From Halioglobus sp. (lineage in GTDB: Bacteria > Pseudomonadota > Gammaproteobacteria > Pseudomonadales > Halieaceae): a DNA stretch of 64,000 nt. Made by a program: the position numbers and the translations under genes. This document shows positions 47,352 to 56,941 of the stretch, piece after piece. The DNA is taken from the NCBI GenBank assembly GCA_029246385.1, contig JAQWNG010000028.1, forward strand, positions 1 through 64,000, given 5' to 3'. Numbering within the stretch: position 1 is the stretch's first letter; each line of letters starts with the position of its first letter. Under the pieces are notes generated by a model. It was not told the DNA's origin and made no database searches. It was given only the letters and a program-made list of their open reading frames with translations.

Positions 47352-48674
47352 TCAGCCATCAGCGGCGTAAAGAGTAAGTTGCTGGCCAGGCAGTATGTAT
47401 GCTTCTGGGTCCAACGCATTCCAGGTCACAATGTCACTGACCGAAATGTTGAATTTGTCTGCGATACGGTGGAGCGAGTCTCCTTTGCGGACCCGGTAAT
47501 CTTGCGCAACGGCCGCTTCACTGTATCTGCTCACACCAATAGGAACATTGAGGGTGTCACCAGCTCGAATTTTTGTGCCTTCAATGCTATTAAGTTGCTG
47601 TAGCACTACTACAAGCGTATTAAATTGCGCGGCGATATAGCCCAGGCTGTCTCCAGGTTGTATTTGATAGGTCTCCCATCGCATGAGCGCCTCGGGGCCC
47701 GCTTGAGCTATACCTGTTTCAAACTGATCCAGCGTGCCAATTGGCAACAATAACTCTGATGTTCCTTGTGCGGAAATAGCCCCACGCAGTCGACCCGGGT
47801 TAAGCGCGCGAAGCGCATTCACATCCACACCTGCCAACTGCGCTGCCTTGACCAACTGCATGGGCTGTTTAATTTCGACAACTTCGAAGGCCGGTGCGTT
47901 ATCGACCGTTGGAATTGTGACATTAAATTCTTCAGGATTGGCCACTATCTGCACGACGGCAAGCAACTTCGGCACGTAATTACGAGTCTCCAAGGGCAGG
48001 TCTAACGACCAGTAATCTGTGTCTAAACCCTTTGCTTCATTATTACGTTGCGCTCGGCTTACGGTTGAAGCGCCGCAATTATAGGCGGCGAGTGCCAGTA
48101 GCCAATCGTTATCGAACCTCTCGTGCAATGTTTCGAGATAGTCTAGCGCGCCGGTCGTCGAATCGCGCAAAGCGTGGCGACCGTCGTACCACGCATCCTG
48201 CGTCAAACCTAGGTGCGTGCCCGTTCTGGGCATAATTTGCCACAGGCCTCCTGCACCAGAGTGAGAGACCGCAAAGGGGTTAAGGTTGCTCTCAATCATT
48301 GGCAGCAGCGTGATTTCCATCGGCATGTCACGACTGTCTACCTCCTCTACAATATGGTGGAGATAGTAATTAGCCCGCTCTTGCGCTGCCGGCACATAGT
48401 TGTGCTGTTGTAAAAATCTCGCCCTGGCCTTGTCGACCCGCGTATGGTCGATCTCCTGCCAATTGAGCTCACGGCGGATCCGCTCCCACACATCATCGGG
48501 CGGCGTATTAGTGACCAGCGTAGATACTGGAGTACTGGATAAAGGCGCGGGAGATACGCTAGAGTCGGCGTGAGTACGGTTCCCCGGGGCGGACTGACAG
48601 GCCGCCAAAAACGTTAAAGAAACTACTGTAGATATAGCTGTTAACTTATTGAAATTTATAATTTTAAAAATCAT
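47352..48674 (-). CDS. mltD: membrane-bound lytic murein transglycosylase D
   Basis: Cleaves peptidoglycan glycan strands to 1,6-anhydro products. The 440-residue product is a predicted lipoprotein (lipobox LAAC after a hydrophobic stretch, Cys near residue 26), with an SLT catalytic domain: Glu in LLPMIESNLNPFAVS, SGAGGLWQIMP and ALAAYNCGAS. Two or three LysM modules follow (YQIQPGDSLGYIAAQFN and YRVRKGDSLHRIADKFN are clear). The mltD-gloB order is conserved in gammaproteobacteria. Confidence 0.95.
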   Translation of the reverse strand: MIFKIINFNKLTAISTVVSLTFLAACQSAPGNRTHADSSVSPAPLSSTPVSTLVTNTPPDDVWERIRRELNWQEIDHTRVDKARARFLQQHNYVPAAQERANYYLHHIVEEVDSRDMPMEITLLPMIESNLNPFAVSHSGAGGLWQIMPRTGTHLGLTQDAWYDGRHALRDSTTGALDYLETLHERFDNDWLLALAAYNCGASTVSRAQRNNEAKGLDTDYWSLDLPLETRNYVPKLLAVVQIVANPEEFNVTIPTVDNAPAFEVVEIKQPMQLVKAAQLAGVDVNALRALNPGRLRGAISAQGTSELLLPIGTLDQFETGIAQAGPEALMRWETYQIQPGDSLGYIAAQFNTLVVVLQQLNSIEGTKIRAGDTLNVPIGVSRYSEAAVAQDYRVRKGDSLHRIADKFNISVSDIVTWNALDPEAYILPGQQLTLYAADG

Positions 48675-48739
48675 TTATGAGCGCAAAATAAAGTGATTGT
48701 AGACTTGAAAAGTGAGTGATCAACATCTTATATTGATAT

Positions 48740-49513
48740 CTAGAAGCTGTCCTTCCATGCTCTTATGGCTGTAAACGTCTCAAGCGTGTCGTGCCCCTCA
48801 GATTTACCCTGCGCCTGCAACGAAGCATGAAGTTGCCCGTCGTGACATCGCAGGAAGGGGTTAGTGGCAAGCTCCAGTGCAATGTCCGAGGGCACGGTCG
48901 GCTCCCCGCGCTCGCGGGTGGCCTGGGCAACAGTAATCCGATCTGACAGGGGTTCATTGTGTGGCTCTACTGCTTGCGCAAACGCGAGATTTGCAAGTGT
49001 ATATTCGTGGGCACAGTAGACCCGCGTTGCGGGCGGTAATGCCGCCAGCGACTCTAGCGACCGCAACATCATTCGTGGATTGCCCTCAAACAGCCGTCCG
49101 CAGCCGCCGGCAAACAGGGTATCACCTGAGAAAACGACTGGAGTCGCGCCGTTGTGAAAATAGGCAATATGGTCCAGTGTATGACCGGGCACCTCAATAA
49201 CAGTAAACGCCATCCCCAGGACATCAACAGTGTCATTTGCCGCTAATCGGTCGGTAATCCTAACGATATCAGGATTAACCGGCCCATAGACGACTGGGTT
49301 AAATCGGTCACACAGTGTCTGCAAACCGCCAACATGATCGAAATGATGATGCGTGATAAGAATACCTGTGAGCTCTAACCGTAAGGAGCGCAAAGCATGC
49401 ATTACTGGCTCAGCTTCGCCTGGATCCACGACAAAGGCTCGTCGCGTCGCGTCATCGTAGAGTAACCATATATAATTATCGGTGAAAGCAGTAATGGGTT
49501 TGATATTCAACAT
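48740..49513 (-). CDS. gloB: hydroxyacylglutathione hydrolase (glyoxalase II)
   Basis: Hydrolyses S-lactoylglutathione to lactate and glutathione in methylglyoxal detoxification. The 257-residue product has the metallo-beta-lactamase motif THHHFDHVGG near 53, PGHTLDHIAY, SGDTLFAGGCGRLFEG and CAHEYT. ATG at 49513 (MLNIKPI) matches the family start; an in-frame ATG at 49528 adds five residues without a ribosome site. Divergent from the methyltransferase gene. Confidence 0.95.
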   Translation of the reverse strand: MLNIKPITAFTDNYIWLLYDDATRRAFVVDPGEAEPVMHALRSLRLELTGILITHHHFDHVGGLQTLCDRFNPVVYGPVNPDIVRITDRLAANDTVDVLGMAFTVIEVPGHTLDHIAYFHNGATPVVFSGDTLFAGGCGRLFEGNPRMMLRSLESLAALPPATRVYCAHEYTLANLAFAQAVEPHNEPLSDRITVAQATRERGEPTVPSDIALELATNPFLRCHDGQLHASLQAQGKSEGHDTLETFTAIRAWKDSF

Positions 49514-49598
49514 GGGATAGCATTCCAAAGCGGTGAAAATACAGTAGACTTAACGTACTTATTCATGGTCCTGCCGCCCGAGCAGCCCATAGCGCAAT

Positions 49599-50414
49599 AT
49601 GCGGAGAAGCAGTACGGCAATGCAGACGCAGTGTAACGATATTTACGAGCAACTGGAAACTTGGTATTCCAGAGACAATGGGCAGTACCTTATGAGTGCT
49701 GCACGCGTTGCCACGCAAGACCTGCTCGATACTTCTTTCGGCTATCACATATTGCAATTGGGCGTCACCGGTGGGCGCCCCCTGTGCCAGCTTAGCCCCA
49801 TCAATCACCAAGTATATTGTGCAGACAGCGCGAGGGACGGCATTGGGTTAGTAGCAGATCCCCTTGAGCTACCGCTTGAAAGTGACAGCATTGACACTAT
49901 TATCGCGCATCATTGCTTGGAGTTTACTGACAATCCACATCAGGTACTGCGTGAAATACAGCGAGTATTGACTCCGCAGGGTCAGTTGCTGATCGTTGGT
50001 TTTAACCCCGTTAGTCTGCTCGGATGCAGCACGCGCATGCGAGGAATATTGCGTGACCCGCTTTGGTCAAAGCATCGCCCACTAAGTGAGCGTCGTCTTC
50101 GGGATTGGTTAAACCTACTGGGCTGCGAAGTCCTTGGTGTTTTCCGATTGCACGCTCTGCCACCTTTTGGCGGCGGGCGCTTCCGGCAATTGATCGCCAG
50201 CTGCGACGCATGGCTAGCTCGACATAGTCTAGTATTAGGTGGCGTATATATTGTGCACGCCACCAAACAGGTTGCGGGCGCGCATCGCCCTCGTTGGTCG
50301 CTGCGGTCGCGTAGTGACAGACTGGTCAGTTTAGTGCCGAAGTCGACGCCTGCGCCGCAGACGCGCTCCCCACGAAGGAAGTTATCTAAAGTTAAGGGGG
50401 ATCTGACCGCTTGA
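49599..50414 (+). CDS. YafS-like SAM-dependent methyltransferase
   Basis: A 271-residue class I methyltransferase of unknown substrate. Seen: a SAM-binding region around [10 protein letters not shown] (degenerate Gly motif), [34 protein letters not shown], and [13 protein letters not shown], which match the E. coli yafS product found between gloB and rnhA. The C-terminal 40 residues are basic and low-complexity. ATG at 49599 or 49620 may be used; neither has a good ribosome site. Its stop overlaps the TTG start of rnhA. Confidence 0.8.
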   Translation: MRRSSTAMQTQCNDIYEQLETWYSRDNGQYLMSAARVATQDLLDTSFGYHILQLGVTGGRPLCQLSPINHQVYCADSARDGIGLVADPLELPLESDSIDTIIAHHCLEFTDNPHQVLREIQRVLTPQGQLLIVGFNPVSLLGCSTRMRGILRDPLWSKHRPLSERRLRDWLNLLGCEVLGVFRLHALPPFGGGRFRQLIASCDAWLARHSLVLGGVYIVHATKQVAGAHRPRWSLRSRSDRLVSLVPKSTPAPQTRSPRRKLSKVKGDLTA

Positions 50415-50848
50415 AAAAAGTTGAAATTTTTACTGATGGGGCCTGCCGTGGCAATCCTGGCCCCGGTGGCTGGGGTGCACTATTACGCTGTGGCGATGTT
50501 GAACGCGAACTGCATGGTGGCGCGCGGGACACCACCAATAATCGCATGGAACTACAAGCAGCAATAGAGGCATTGAAAGCACTTTCACAGCGCTGCAGCG
50601 TCGATCTCACTACGGATTCGGTTTATGTGAAAGATGGTATCACTCGTTGGCTGCAAGGTTGGAAAGAAAAAGGTTGGAAGACGGCTGCGCGAAAACCAGT
50701 CAAAAATGTGGACCTGTGGCAGGCCTTGGACGAAGAGAACCAGCGTCATGACGTTCGGTGGCATTGGGTAAAAGGGCACAGTGGCCATGCTGAGAATGAA
50801 AGAGCAGATCTGCTGGCCAATCTCGGTATTGATGAGTTGCAGCAGTAA
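50411..50848 (+). CDS. rnhA: ribonuclease HI
   Basis: Degrades RNA in RNA:DNA hybrids. The 145-residue product has all four acidic active-site residues: Asp in [15 protein letters not shown], Glu in NNRMELQAA, Asp in [11 protein letters not shown] and the last Asp in [13 protein letters not shown], with the catalytic His in KGHSGH. TTG start at 50411 overlapping the preceding stop, with AGGGGG ten bases upstream. Followed by dnaQ in tandem, unlike the divergent rnhA/dnaQ layout of E. coli. Confidence 0.96.
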   Translation: MKKVEIFTDGACRGNPGPGGWGALLRCGDVERELHGGARDTTNNRMELQAAIEALKALSQRCSVDLTTDSVYVKDGITRWLQGWKEKGWKTAARKPVKNVDLWQALDEENQRHDVRWHWVKGHSGHAENERADLLANLGIDELQQ

Positions 50849-50879
50849 ATGCCTGTTTTATAAAAAGGGATGAAGTGAC

Positions 50880-51617
50880 GTGAGACAAATTGTACTCGAT
50901 ACCGAAACCACTGGATTGGAAGTTGCCCAAGGTCACAGAATCATCGAAATTGGCTGTGTAGAGTTAGTGAATCGTAAGCTGACGGGTAACCACTATCATC
51001 AATACATCAATCCTCACCGTGCGATCGATCAGGGTGCGATTGAGGTGCATGGGATTACTAGCGAATTCCTAGCTGACAAGCCGGCGTTTGAAGCCATATC
51101 AAGCGCCTTCACTGAGTTTGTGCGGGGGTCGGAACTCATTATTCACAATGCACCATTCGACCTTGGGTTTCTAGACAGTGAATTGCAACGTGTATCAAAA
51201 AATACCGGTCGCGTGGTAGACATGTGCACCGTCATCGATACGCTGGTGATGGCGCGGTCCAAGCATCCGGGACAGCGCAACAGTCTTGACGCCCTCTGCC
51301 AGCGCTACGAGGTAGATAACTCACAAAGGGATTTGCACGGGGCCTTACTTGATGCTGAAATTCTCGCGGATGTCTATTTGGCCATTACCGGCGGCCAAAC
51401 AGCGCTGCAGCTTTCCGGGTCAGGCAATGATCAGAATGGCCAGTCCCGCATGGAGCCCATTGTACGCTTGTCCGACAATCGCCAGTCACTGCCGGTTATT
51501 CAAGCAAGTGAGATTGAACGCACGGCTCACGAGGCGCAACTGGACGCCATTGCCTCGGTTAGCGGTGGAAAGGTATTGTGGAGAGATAGTGCCGCGGAAG
51601 CGGCGGTAAAAGGGTGA
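50880..51617 (+). CDS. dnaQ: DNA polymerase III epsilon subunit (3'-5' proofreading)
   Basis: Proofreading exonuclease of the replicative polymerase core. The 245-residue product has ExoI VLDTETTGLE (about 4-13), ExoII IIHNAPFDLGFLD (about 95-107) and ExoIII HGALLDAEILADVY (about 160-173), the DEDDh set. The C-terminal 60 residues, which bind the alpha subunit, are less conserved. GTG start at 50880. Converges with nhaB. Confidence 0.95.
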   Translation: MRQIVLDTETTGLEVAQGHRIIEIGCVELVNRKLTGNHYHQYINPHRAIDQGAIEVHGITSEFLADKPAFEAISSAFTEFVRGSELIIHNAPFDLGFLDSELQRVSKNTGRVVDMCTVIDTLVMARSKHPGQRNSLDALCQRYEVDNSQRDLHGALLDAEILADVYLAITGGQTALQLSGSGNDQNGQSRMEPIVRLSDNRQSLPVIQASEIERTAHEAQLDAIASVSGGKVLWRDSAAEAAVKG

Positions 51618-51637
51618 TGTTCCAAACGCAGCCGCAG

Positions 51638-53143
51638 TCAGACAAAAAAGGCTACGCAGGCCAGTCCAACGCCGCCTAGAACCAAAGTGTATGGAATGGC
51701 CATAATTACCATACGTCCGTAAGACAATCTTATTAACGGTGCTAAGCCAGAAGTGAGGAGAAACAGGAATGCGGCCTGGCCATTAGGCGTTGCGACACTG
51801 GGCAGATTAGTGCCTGTATTAATGGCGATGGCCAATTGATCAAATTCTGGCCTTGTAATCGCACCTGAATCTAATGCAGCCTTTACCTCGTTGATATACA
51901 CGGTAGCAACGAACACATTGTCGCTAATCATAGATAAAACACCGTTCGCCAAGAAAAACATCGACGGCCTTACATCCGCCTGCATACGCAGAACCGACTC
52001 AATAACAGGCGAGAACAGGTGCTGGTCATGAATCATCGCGACGATTGCGAAGAACACCACTAGCAGGGAAGTGAAGGGTAGAGCCTCTTCGAACGCCTTT
52101 CCGAGTTGGTGTTCCTCTATTACTCCGTTAAAGGCAGTGAGGAGTACGATAACCATCAGGCCGACAAGTCCCACCGCAGCCCAATGAAATGCCAACGCGA
52201 GTGCTAAAATAAGAGCAACTAGCGCCTGTACCAGTAAGCGGCCATTGCTGCGTGCGTTTCGCTGTTCCTCTTGCTTTTTTTGGTATTCTTCAAGCTCGAA
52301 GCGGACATTGTCAGGCATGCTGGCCCCATAACCAAATTTTCGGGTGACCTCCAATAGGGCACAAGTGGCGAGACCCGCTACCAACACCGGCATGCTGACC
52401 GGCGCCATGATCAGGGCAAACTCAATGAAGCTCCAGCCTGCCACTTTTGCAATGAGTAGGTTTTGTGGTTCTCCCACCATTGTAGATACGCCACCAAGAG
52501 CCGTACCCACGACGCCATGCATCAGCAAGCTGCGTAAAAATGCTCGGAACTGGTCTAATTCTTCTCTGTGTTTATCCTCAACTGCGTCGTCTACTGAGTG
52601 GTCATGTTCACCCGTTTGGTGCTTTTGGCCAGAGGCTACTTTATGGTAAACGGCATAAAATCCTACGCCCACACTTATTAACACAGCCGTTACGGTTAAG
52701 GCATCGAGGAATGCGGATAGCACTGCGGCAACCAGCGAAAACAGCAGCGAAAGACGAACCTTAGAGCGCACATTTAGCAATATTCTAGTAAAAACAAACA
52801 GCAGCAACTCTTTCATGAAATAGATTCCGGCTACCATAAACATCAGTAGCAAAATTACTTCAAAGTTATTGATCGTTTCCTGATAGACCATTTCCGGGGA
52901 GGTCATGCCAAGTAACACGGCCTGTATTGCAAGCAGTCCACCCGGCTGCAGTGGATAGCAGCGCAGGGCAAGCGCTAGTGTGAAGATGAATTCACCGATC
53001 AAAAACCAGCCAGTGACAAAAGGCCCCAAAAAATATAAGGCGATCGGATTGATCGCCAGAAAGGCTACCAGCGTTCTTTTGTACCAATCGGGAGCGTTGC
53101 CCAGAAAGTTTTTCCAAAGTGCATGGGGAAGATTGTCATTCAT
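51638..53143 (-). CDS. nhaB: Na+/H+ antiporter NhaB
   Basis: Inner-membrane sodium:proton antiporter of the IT superfamily. From the ATG at 53143 ([15 protein letters not shown]) the product is 501 residues, near the E. coli 513. Many membrane segments; hallmark stretches include [42 protein letters not shown] and [20 protein letters not shown]. The frame stays open to 53266, but that part has no family match and overlaps the nudC upstream region. Fits a marine, sodium-rich habitat. Confidence 0.95.
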   Translation of the reverse strand: MNDNLPHALWKNFLGNAPDWYKRTLVAFLAINPIALYFLGPFVTGWFLIGEFIFTLALALRCYPLQPGGLLAIQAVLLGMTSPEMVYQETINNFEVILLLMFMVAGIYFMKELLLFVFTRILLNVRSKVRLSLLFSLVAAVLSAFLDALTVTAVLISVGVGFYAVYHKVASGQKHQTGEHDHSVDDAVEDKHREELDQFRAFLRSLLMHGVVGTALGGVSTMVGEPQNLLIAKVAGWSFIEFALIMAPVSMPVLVAGLATCALLEVTRKFGYGASMPDNVRFELEEYQKKQEEQRNARSNGRLLVQALVALILALALAFHWAAVGLVGLMVIVLLTAFNGVIEEHQLGKAFEEALPFTSLLVVFFAIVAMIHDQHLFSPVIESVLRMQADVRPSMFFLANGVLSMISDNVFVATVYINEVKAALDSGAITRPEFDQLAIAINTGTNLPSVATPNGQAAFLFLLTSGLAPLIRLSYGRMVIMAIPYTLVLGGVGLACVAFFV

Positions 53144-53337
53144 GATAGGCGTAACGCTAATTGATGGATTCGAAGGGCGACAGTCTACGTTATTCGGAAA
53201 AACATTTCTAAACTTTGACGGTTTATATTCACTCGGTGATATGTGAACGTCGGAGGCGCCATCCATCTCAGACCTTGCTCCCAGAGGCAGACAGACATAC
53301 TATTGTGGGCCATTTGGCAATTTCCTCTGGAGATTCG

Positions 53338-54150
53338 ATGTTTCGATCCGACAATACGATACCGCAGTCCTGCGATGATGAATTGCATATCGTGTTTCAG
53401 GAGGGTCAATTACTGAGTGATATGCGTTCGCGCACGGGATGCCTAATTGCACTGAACCAGCTTAAATCGGCGGGTTGGACAGAGTTAAGCCGCCAATTTT
53501 TGGGATATTGGGAAGACAAGCCTTGCTATGCCGTAGAGATAGGTGCCTTGGATAAACCTGATCCTATGCTCTATCAGAAGGGCAGTCTTTATCACATCCT
53601 CGGCAGAGTTGATGAACAGCTGTTTGCACTCGCGGGGCGTGCTTCACAGTTGTTAGATTGGGAGCGAGATCATCGCCATTGCGGGCGCTGCGGCAATCAG
53701 ATGACGCTAGACGTGAAAGAAAGAGCGATGCGCTGCAAACCTTGCCGGGTAATCGATTATCCTCGTATCGCACCCTGTATTATTGTCCTTGTGGTGCGCG
53801 GAGAAGAGTTATTGCTGGCGCGTAACGCTAACTTTCCTCAGCCGATGTACAGTACGCTGGCCGGGTTTATTGAGGCAGGCGAAACAGCCGAGCAGACGCT
53901 TGTGCGTGAAGTGCGTGAAGAGGTTGGCGTGGAAGTATGTAATCTGCGCTATTTCCAGTCGCAGTCTTGGCCATTTCCGAATCAATTAATGCTCGGGTTT
54001 TTTGCTGATTACGCCGGAGGGGAAATCGCTTGCGATCTTACGGAAATCGCAGATGCCGACTGGTTTCATTACAGTCAACTACCTATGATTCCCCCAGTAG
54101 CCTCAATTTCCGGGCAGTTGATTCAGCACTACATTAAAACGTTAAACTAA
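53338..54150 (+). CDS. nudC: NADH pyrophosphatase / NAD-capped RNA hydrolase NudC
   Basis: Hydrolyses NADH and removes NAD caps from RNA. The 270-residue product has a zinc site (CGRCGNQM and CKPC), the Nudix box GFIEAGETAEQTLVREVREE, and the NudC-type motif SQSWPFPNQLM, where the second position S-Q-S differs from the usual S-Q-P. ATG at 53338 has TGGAG five bases upstream; the frame is open to 53215 but lacks support. Divergent from nhaB. Confidence 0.92.
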   Translation: MFRSDNTIPQSCDDELHIVFQEGQLLSDMRSRTGCLIALNQLKSAGWTELSRQFLGYWEDKPCYAVEIGALDKPDPMLYQKGSLYHILGRVDEQLFALAGRASQLLDWERDHRHCGRCGNQMTLDVKERAMRCKPCRVIDYPRIAPCIIVLVVRGEELLLARNANFPQPMYSTLAGFIEAGETAEQTLVREVREEVGVEVCNLRYFQSQSWPFPNQLMLGFFADYAGGEIACDLTEIADADWFHYSQLPMIPPVASISGQLIQHYIKTLN

Positions 54151-54168
54151 AAATCCTGGAGTACATCT

Positions 54169-55233
54169 GTGGAATTTATTTATGAATATGGGCTGTTTCT
54201 TGCACAGGCCGTCACTCTAGTCGCGGCAGTTCTAATATTGGTTGCAGGTGTCTTATCTCTCGGGGTAAGGCAGCGTGGCGACAATCAAAGTGGCCATATA
54301 GAGCTGCTCAATTTAAATGAGAAATATCGCCATGTCAGTGAAACTTTTCGCGAGGTCATTGATGAGCCGGAAGCCGTCAAGTCGCGTAAAAAGTCAGCAA
54401 AAAAAGATAACAAAGCAAAGGCTAAGCTGGCCAAGAAGAAGCATAAAAAAAGAGCCGATGTTCTACCTGAGGAGCGCCGCAAACGGCTGTACGTAATGAG
54501 TTTTGACGGTGATGTCAAGGCAAGTGCAACTGAGAACTTGCGCGAAGAAATTTCTGCGGTTCTTCCTCAAATTGAGAAGGGTGATGAAGTCTTGGTTAAG
54601 GTCGAGAGCCCCGGCGGGATGGTCCACAGTTACGGGCTTGCCTCAAGCCAGCTGCAGCGCATCAAGAATGCTGGCGTGCCACTCGTGATTGCAGTGGATA
54701 AAGTGGCTGCAAGTGGTGGATATATGATGGCCTGCGTAGCCGACAGGATTATGGCCGCCCCTTTTGCTGTGCTGGGCTCGATTGGTGTGGTGGCTCAGCT
54801 GCCTAATTTCCACCGTCTGCTGCAAAAGAATAACGTCGATTTCGAATTGCTTACTGCCGGCGAACACAAACGTACCCTTACCATGTTTGGTGAAAATACT
54901 GATAAGGGGCGTGAAAAATTCTTAGAAGAACTGGAGGAAACCCACATATTGTTCAAGAACTTTGTCAGCGCCAACCGCCCTGCACTAGATATCGGTAAAG
55001 TGGCAACTGGGGAGATATGGTATGGCCTAAACGCGCTGGAAGAGGGCTTAATCGACGAGTTACAAACCAGCGACGCGTTTGTGCAGGGTAGGCTTGCGGA
55101 ATGGGACGTGTTTGAAGTTACTTTCGCACACAAAAAAAACTGGCAAGAGAGGCTTGGCCTCGCCGCCGAGGCCGCGTTAGAAAAAAGTTTTCTGAAAATC
55201 TGGCAGCGTGGCCAGGGCGGCAATATCTACTAG
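54169..55233 (+). CDS. sohB: probable protease SohB (S49 family)
   Basis: Inner-membrane signal-peptide-peptidase-like protease. The 354-residue product has an N-terminal membrane segment (about 8-30), a highly basic Lys-rich stretch (about 73-95), then the S49 domain with the nucleophile Ser in VAASGGYMMACVAD and the general-base Lys in AGEHKRTLTMFGENTDKG. AAPFAVLGSIGVV is also typical. GTG start at 54169 after CTGGAG. Eighteen bases after nudC, possibly co-transcribed. Converges with the LysR gene. Confidence 0.93.
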   Translation: MEFIYEYGLFLAQAVTLVAAVLILVAGVLSLGVRQRGDNQSGHIELLNLNEKYRHVSETFREVIDEPEAVKSRKKSAKKDNKAKAKLAKKKHKKRADVLPEERRKRLYVMSFDGDVKASATENLREEISAVLPQIEKGDEVLVKVESPGGMVHSYGLASSQLQRIKNAGVPLVIAVDKVAASGGYMMACVADRIMAAPFAVLGSIGVVAQLPNFHRLLQKNNVDFELLTAGEHKRTLTMFGENTDKGREKFLEELEETHILFKNFVSANRPALDIGKVATGEIWYGLNALEEGLIDELQTSDAFVQGRLAEWDVFEVTFAHKKNWQERLGLAAEAALEKSFLKIWQRGQGGNIY

Positions 55234-55249
55234 GCACGCCCTTTTAAAT

Positions 55250-56134
55250 TTATTGATCCATGGCGCGGCAGGTTTCCATCCATGATTTAACCGACTCTAA
55301 ACGGAAGCGATTTTTAGCCAAAGCAAAGTAAAAAGTGCGCCGCATGTCGCGACGAGGCAGAGTAAGCGGTACTAAGTCGCCATTGGCAAAATTATTTTTT
55401 AGTACAATCTGCGACAAGCACCCAATTCCCAGGCCTGATTCGACAGCATTTTTGATGGCCTCGTTGTGTCTGAACTCCAAATAGATATTAATATCGGGTA
55501 TGAGTCCGGCAAGCGCTCGGTCAAATGTATGCCGCGCGCCCGAGTCAGGTTCCCGCAGAATCCAGGATGCCTGCTTGATATCCTTGTTGGTCAACGTTTT
55601 TTTGCGAGCTAACGGGTGATCCGCGGCACAAAATACAATGAGTTCGTCTTCTCGCCAAGGAATCAGCTCGAGTTCGCGGTGGTGCACTTCACCTTCGATC
55701 ATTCCAACATCCACATCAAAATTAAGCACCCGGGCGACTACGTCCGGCGTATTAGCGATATCTAATTGCACGTCTGCCTCAGGATATTTAGCCAAATAGC
55801 CTGCTAGATACCGAGTCGCGAGGTGGTTTCCAATCGTGAAGCTGGCGCCTACTTTAATATGGCCTACATCGGTATGATCTAATAATTTTTCTTCAAAACT
55901 CCGACAATGAGCGATCAGATTTTCTGCTTCCTTGCGCAAGGTATGCCCGATCGCATTCAGTGCCAGCTTATTGCTAACCCGATCGAACAGGCTAACCTCA
56001 TACAGATGTTCAAGGTTTAGCAGTGCTTCACTTGCAGCCGACTGCGACATATGAAGGCTCTGGGCCGCTTTTGAGATATTTTGGTGTTTTGCCACCGCGA
56101 GAAATATCTGCAGCTGTCTGATTGTAAATTTCAT
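55250..56134 (-). CDS. LysR-type regulator divergent from cysC-sat (YeiE/CysL-like)
   Basis: DNA-binding regulator of 294 residues. The N-terminal winged helix (FTIRQLQIFLAVAKHQNISK, SQSAASEALLNLE, FDRVSNKLALN) and a substrate domain (about 92-290) with ASFTIGNHLATRYLA, FDVDVGMIEG, WILREPDSGARHTFD and ESGLGIGCLS align along their length with E. coli YeiE and Bacillus CysL; these are tied to sulfite sensing and sulfite-reductase control. CysB has a different start. ATG at 56134 follows CAGGGTG; the frame is open to 56200. The position next to cysC-sat suggests it controls sulfate activation (inference). Confidence 0.87.
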   Translation of the reverse strand: MKFTIRQLQIFLAVAKHQNISKAAQSLHMSQSAASEALLNLEHLYEVSLFDRVSNKLALNAIGHTLRKEAENLIAHCRSFEEKLLDHTDVGHIKVGASFTIGNHLATRYLAGYLAKYPEADVQLDIANTPDVVARVLNFDVDVGMIEGEVHHRELELIPWREDELIVFCAADHPLARKKTLTNKDIKQASWILREPDSGARHTFDRALAGLIPDINIYLEFRHNEAIKNAVESGLGIGCLSQIVLKNNFANGDLVPLTLPRRDMRRTFYFALAKNRFRLESVKSWMETCRAMDQ

Positions 56135-56182
56135 GGCGCACCCTGAAAAGTCGATAGAGCGTTGGCATCGGATACGGGTAAA

Positions 56183-56269
56183 ACCGATAGTACTATCCAT
56201 AATATCCTGTTTTACATGGAGATAATATGCCCGTAGACTTTATCCTCTTTAATGTGCGGACCTATCGGT
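56183..56269. promoter_or_regulatory. palindrome and inverted repeat, likely LysR operator
   Basis: A perfect 12-bp palindrome GATAGTACTATC lies at 56186-56197, about 54 bases upstream of the predicted cysC start, which is the usual place of a LysR recognition site. ACCGATAG (56183-56190) returns as its exact inverse CTATCGGT at 56262-56269, downstream of the promoter. A further GATAG half-site is at 56153-56157. The arrangement fits looping or dual binding by the divergent LysR protein. Confidence 0.55.
56211..56239 (+). promoter_or_regulatory. promoter of cysC-sat
   Basis: TTTACA (56211-56216) and TAGACT (56234-56239) are 17 bases apart, with four or five of six matches each. Transcription would start near 56246, 65 bases before the cysC ATG. 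A weak -10 fits an activator-dependent promoter. Confidence 0.45.
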
Positions 56270-56310
56270 ATTAGGCGGCTTAACAACAGCAGTTCAGGGA
56301 GATCTTCAAG

Positions 56311-56940
56311 ATGGCAGAACAAAAAGCGACGAATGTTCATTGGCACGAGGGCGATATCACACGCGAGCACCGAGCCGAGCTGCTTGGCCACAAAGGGGCA
56401 ACGTTATGGTTCACAGGACTGTCCGGCAGTGGCAAAAGCACCGTGGCAGTTGAACTCGAAGGCACGTTGACCGAGATGGGCGTATTAACGTATCGACTAG
56501 ACGGAGATAACGTCCGTATGGGCATTAACAAGAATTTAGGATTCTCTGCCGAGGATCGCACAGAAAATATTCGTCGTATAGGAGAGGTTGCGAAGCTATT
56601 CGTAGACAGTGGCGTCCTCGCTTTGAGTAGTTTTATAAGTCCATACAAGGCAGATCGTGACCAGGTGCGTGCCCTGCATGAGGATGCGGGCATGGATTTT
56701 ATAGAAATCTATGTTGATTGTTCTCTGGAGGCGGCTGAAAGTCGCGATCCAAAGGGGCTGTATAAAAAAGCTCGAGCGGGCGAAATTAAGAACTTTACCG
56801 GAATTGATGACCCTTACGAAGAGCCCTTCAGGCCTGAAATTCATCTGCACTCTGACCAGCAAAGTCTCGAAGAAGAAGTGCAGGAAATACTCAGGGTACT
56901 CGGTGAGCGCGGCATCATTAGTCAACAATCAGGAGAATAA
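56311..56940 (+). CDS. cysC: adenylylsulfate kinase
   Basis: Phosphorylates APS to PAPS, the activated sulfate used for reduction or sulfation. The 209-residue product has the P-loop GLSGSGKST (36-44), RLDGDNVR, the substrate loop [15 protein letters not shown], a Ser in [13 protein letters not shown] and the lid region [26 protein letters not shown] precedes the ATG. Its stop is one base before the sat start. Order cysC-sat with divergent LysR replaces the enteric cysDNC operon. Confidence 0.96.
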   Translation: MAEQKATNVHWHEGDITREHRAELLGHKGATLWFTGLSGSGKSTVAVELEGTLTEMGVLTYRLDGDNVRMGINKNLGFSAEDRTENIRRIGEVAKLFVDSGVLALSSFISPYKADRDQVRALHEDAGMDFIEIYVDCSLEAAESRDPKGLYKKARAGEIKNFTGIDDPYEEPFRPEIHLHSDQQSLEEEVQEILRVLGERGIISQQSGE

Positions 56941-56941
56941 T

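Noticed and set aside
53144-53337. Extended N-termini of nhaB (to 53266) and nudC (from 53215), which would overlap
   Set aside because: Neither extension resembles its family, and both genes have better-supported starts at 53143 and 53338.
56711-56941. Extended N-terminus of sat overlapping cysC
   Set aside because: The extra 77 residues are the out-of-frame reading of cysC; sat starts at 56942 with the family N-terminus.
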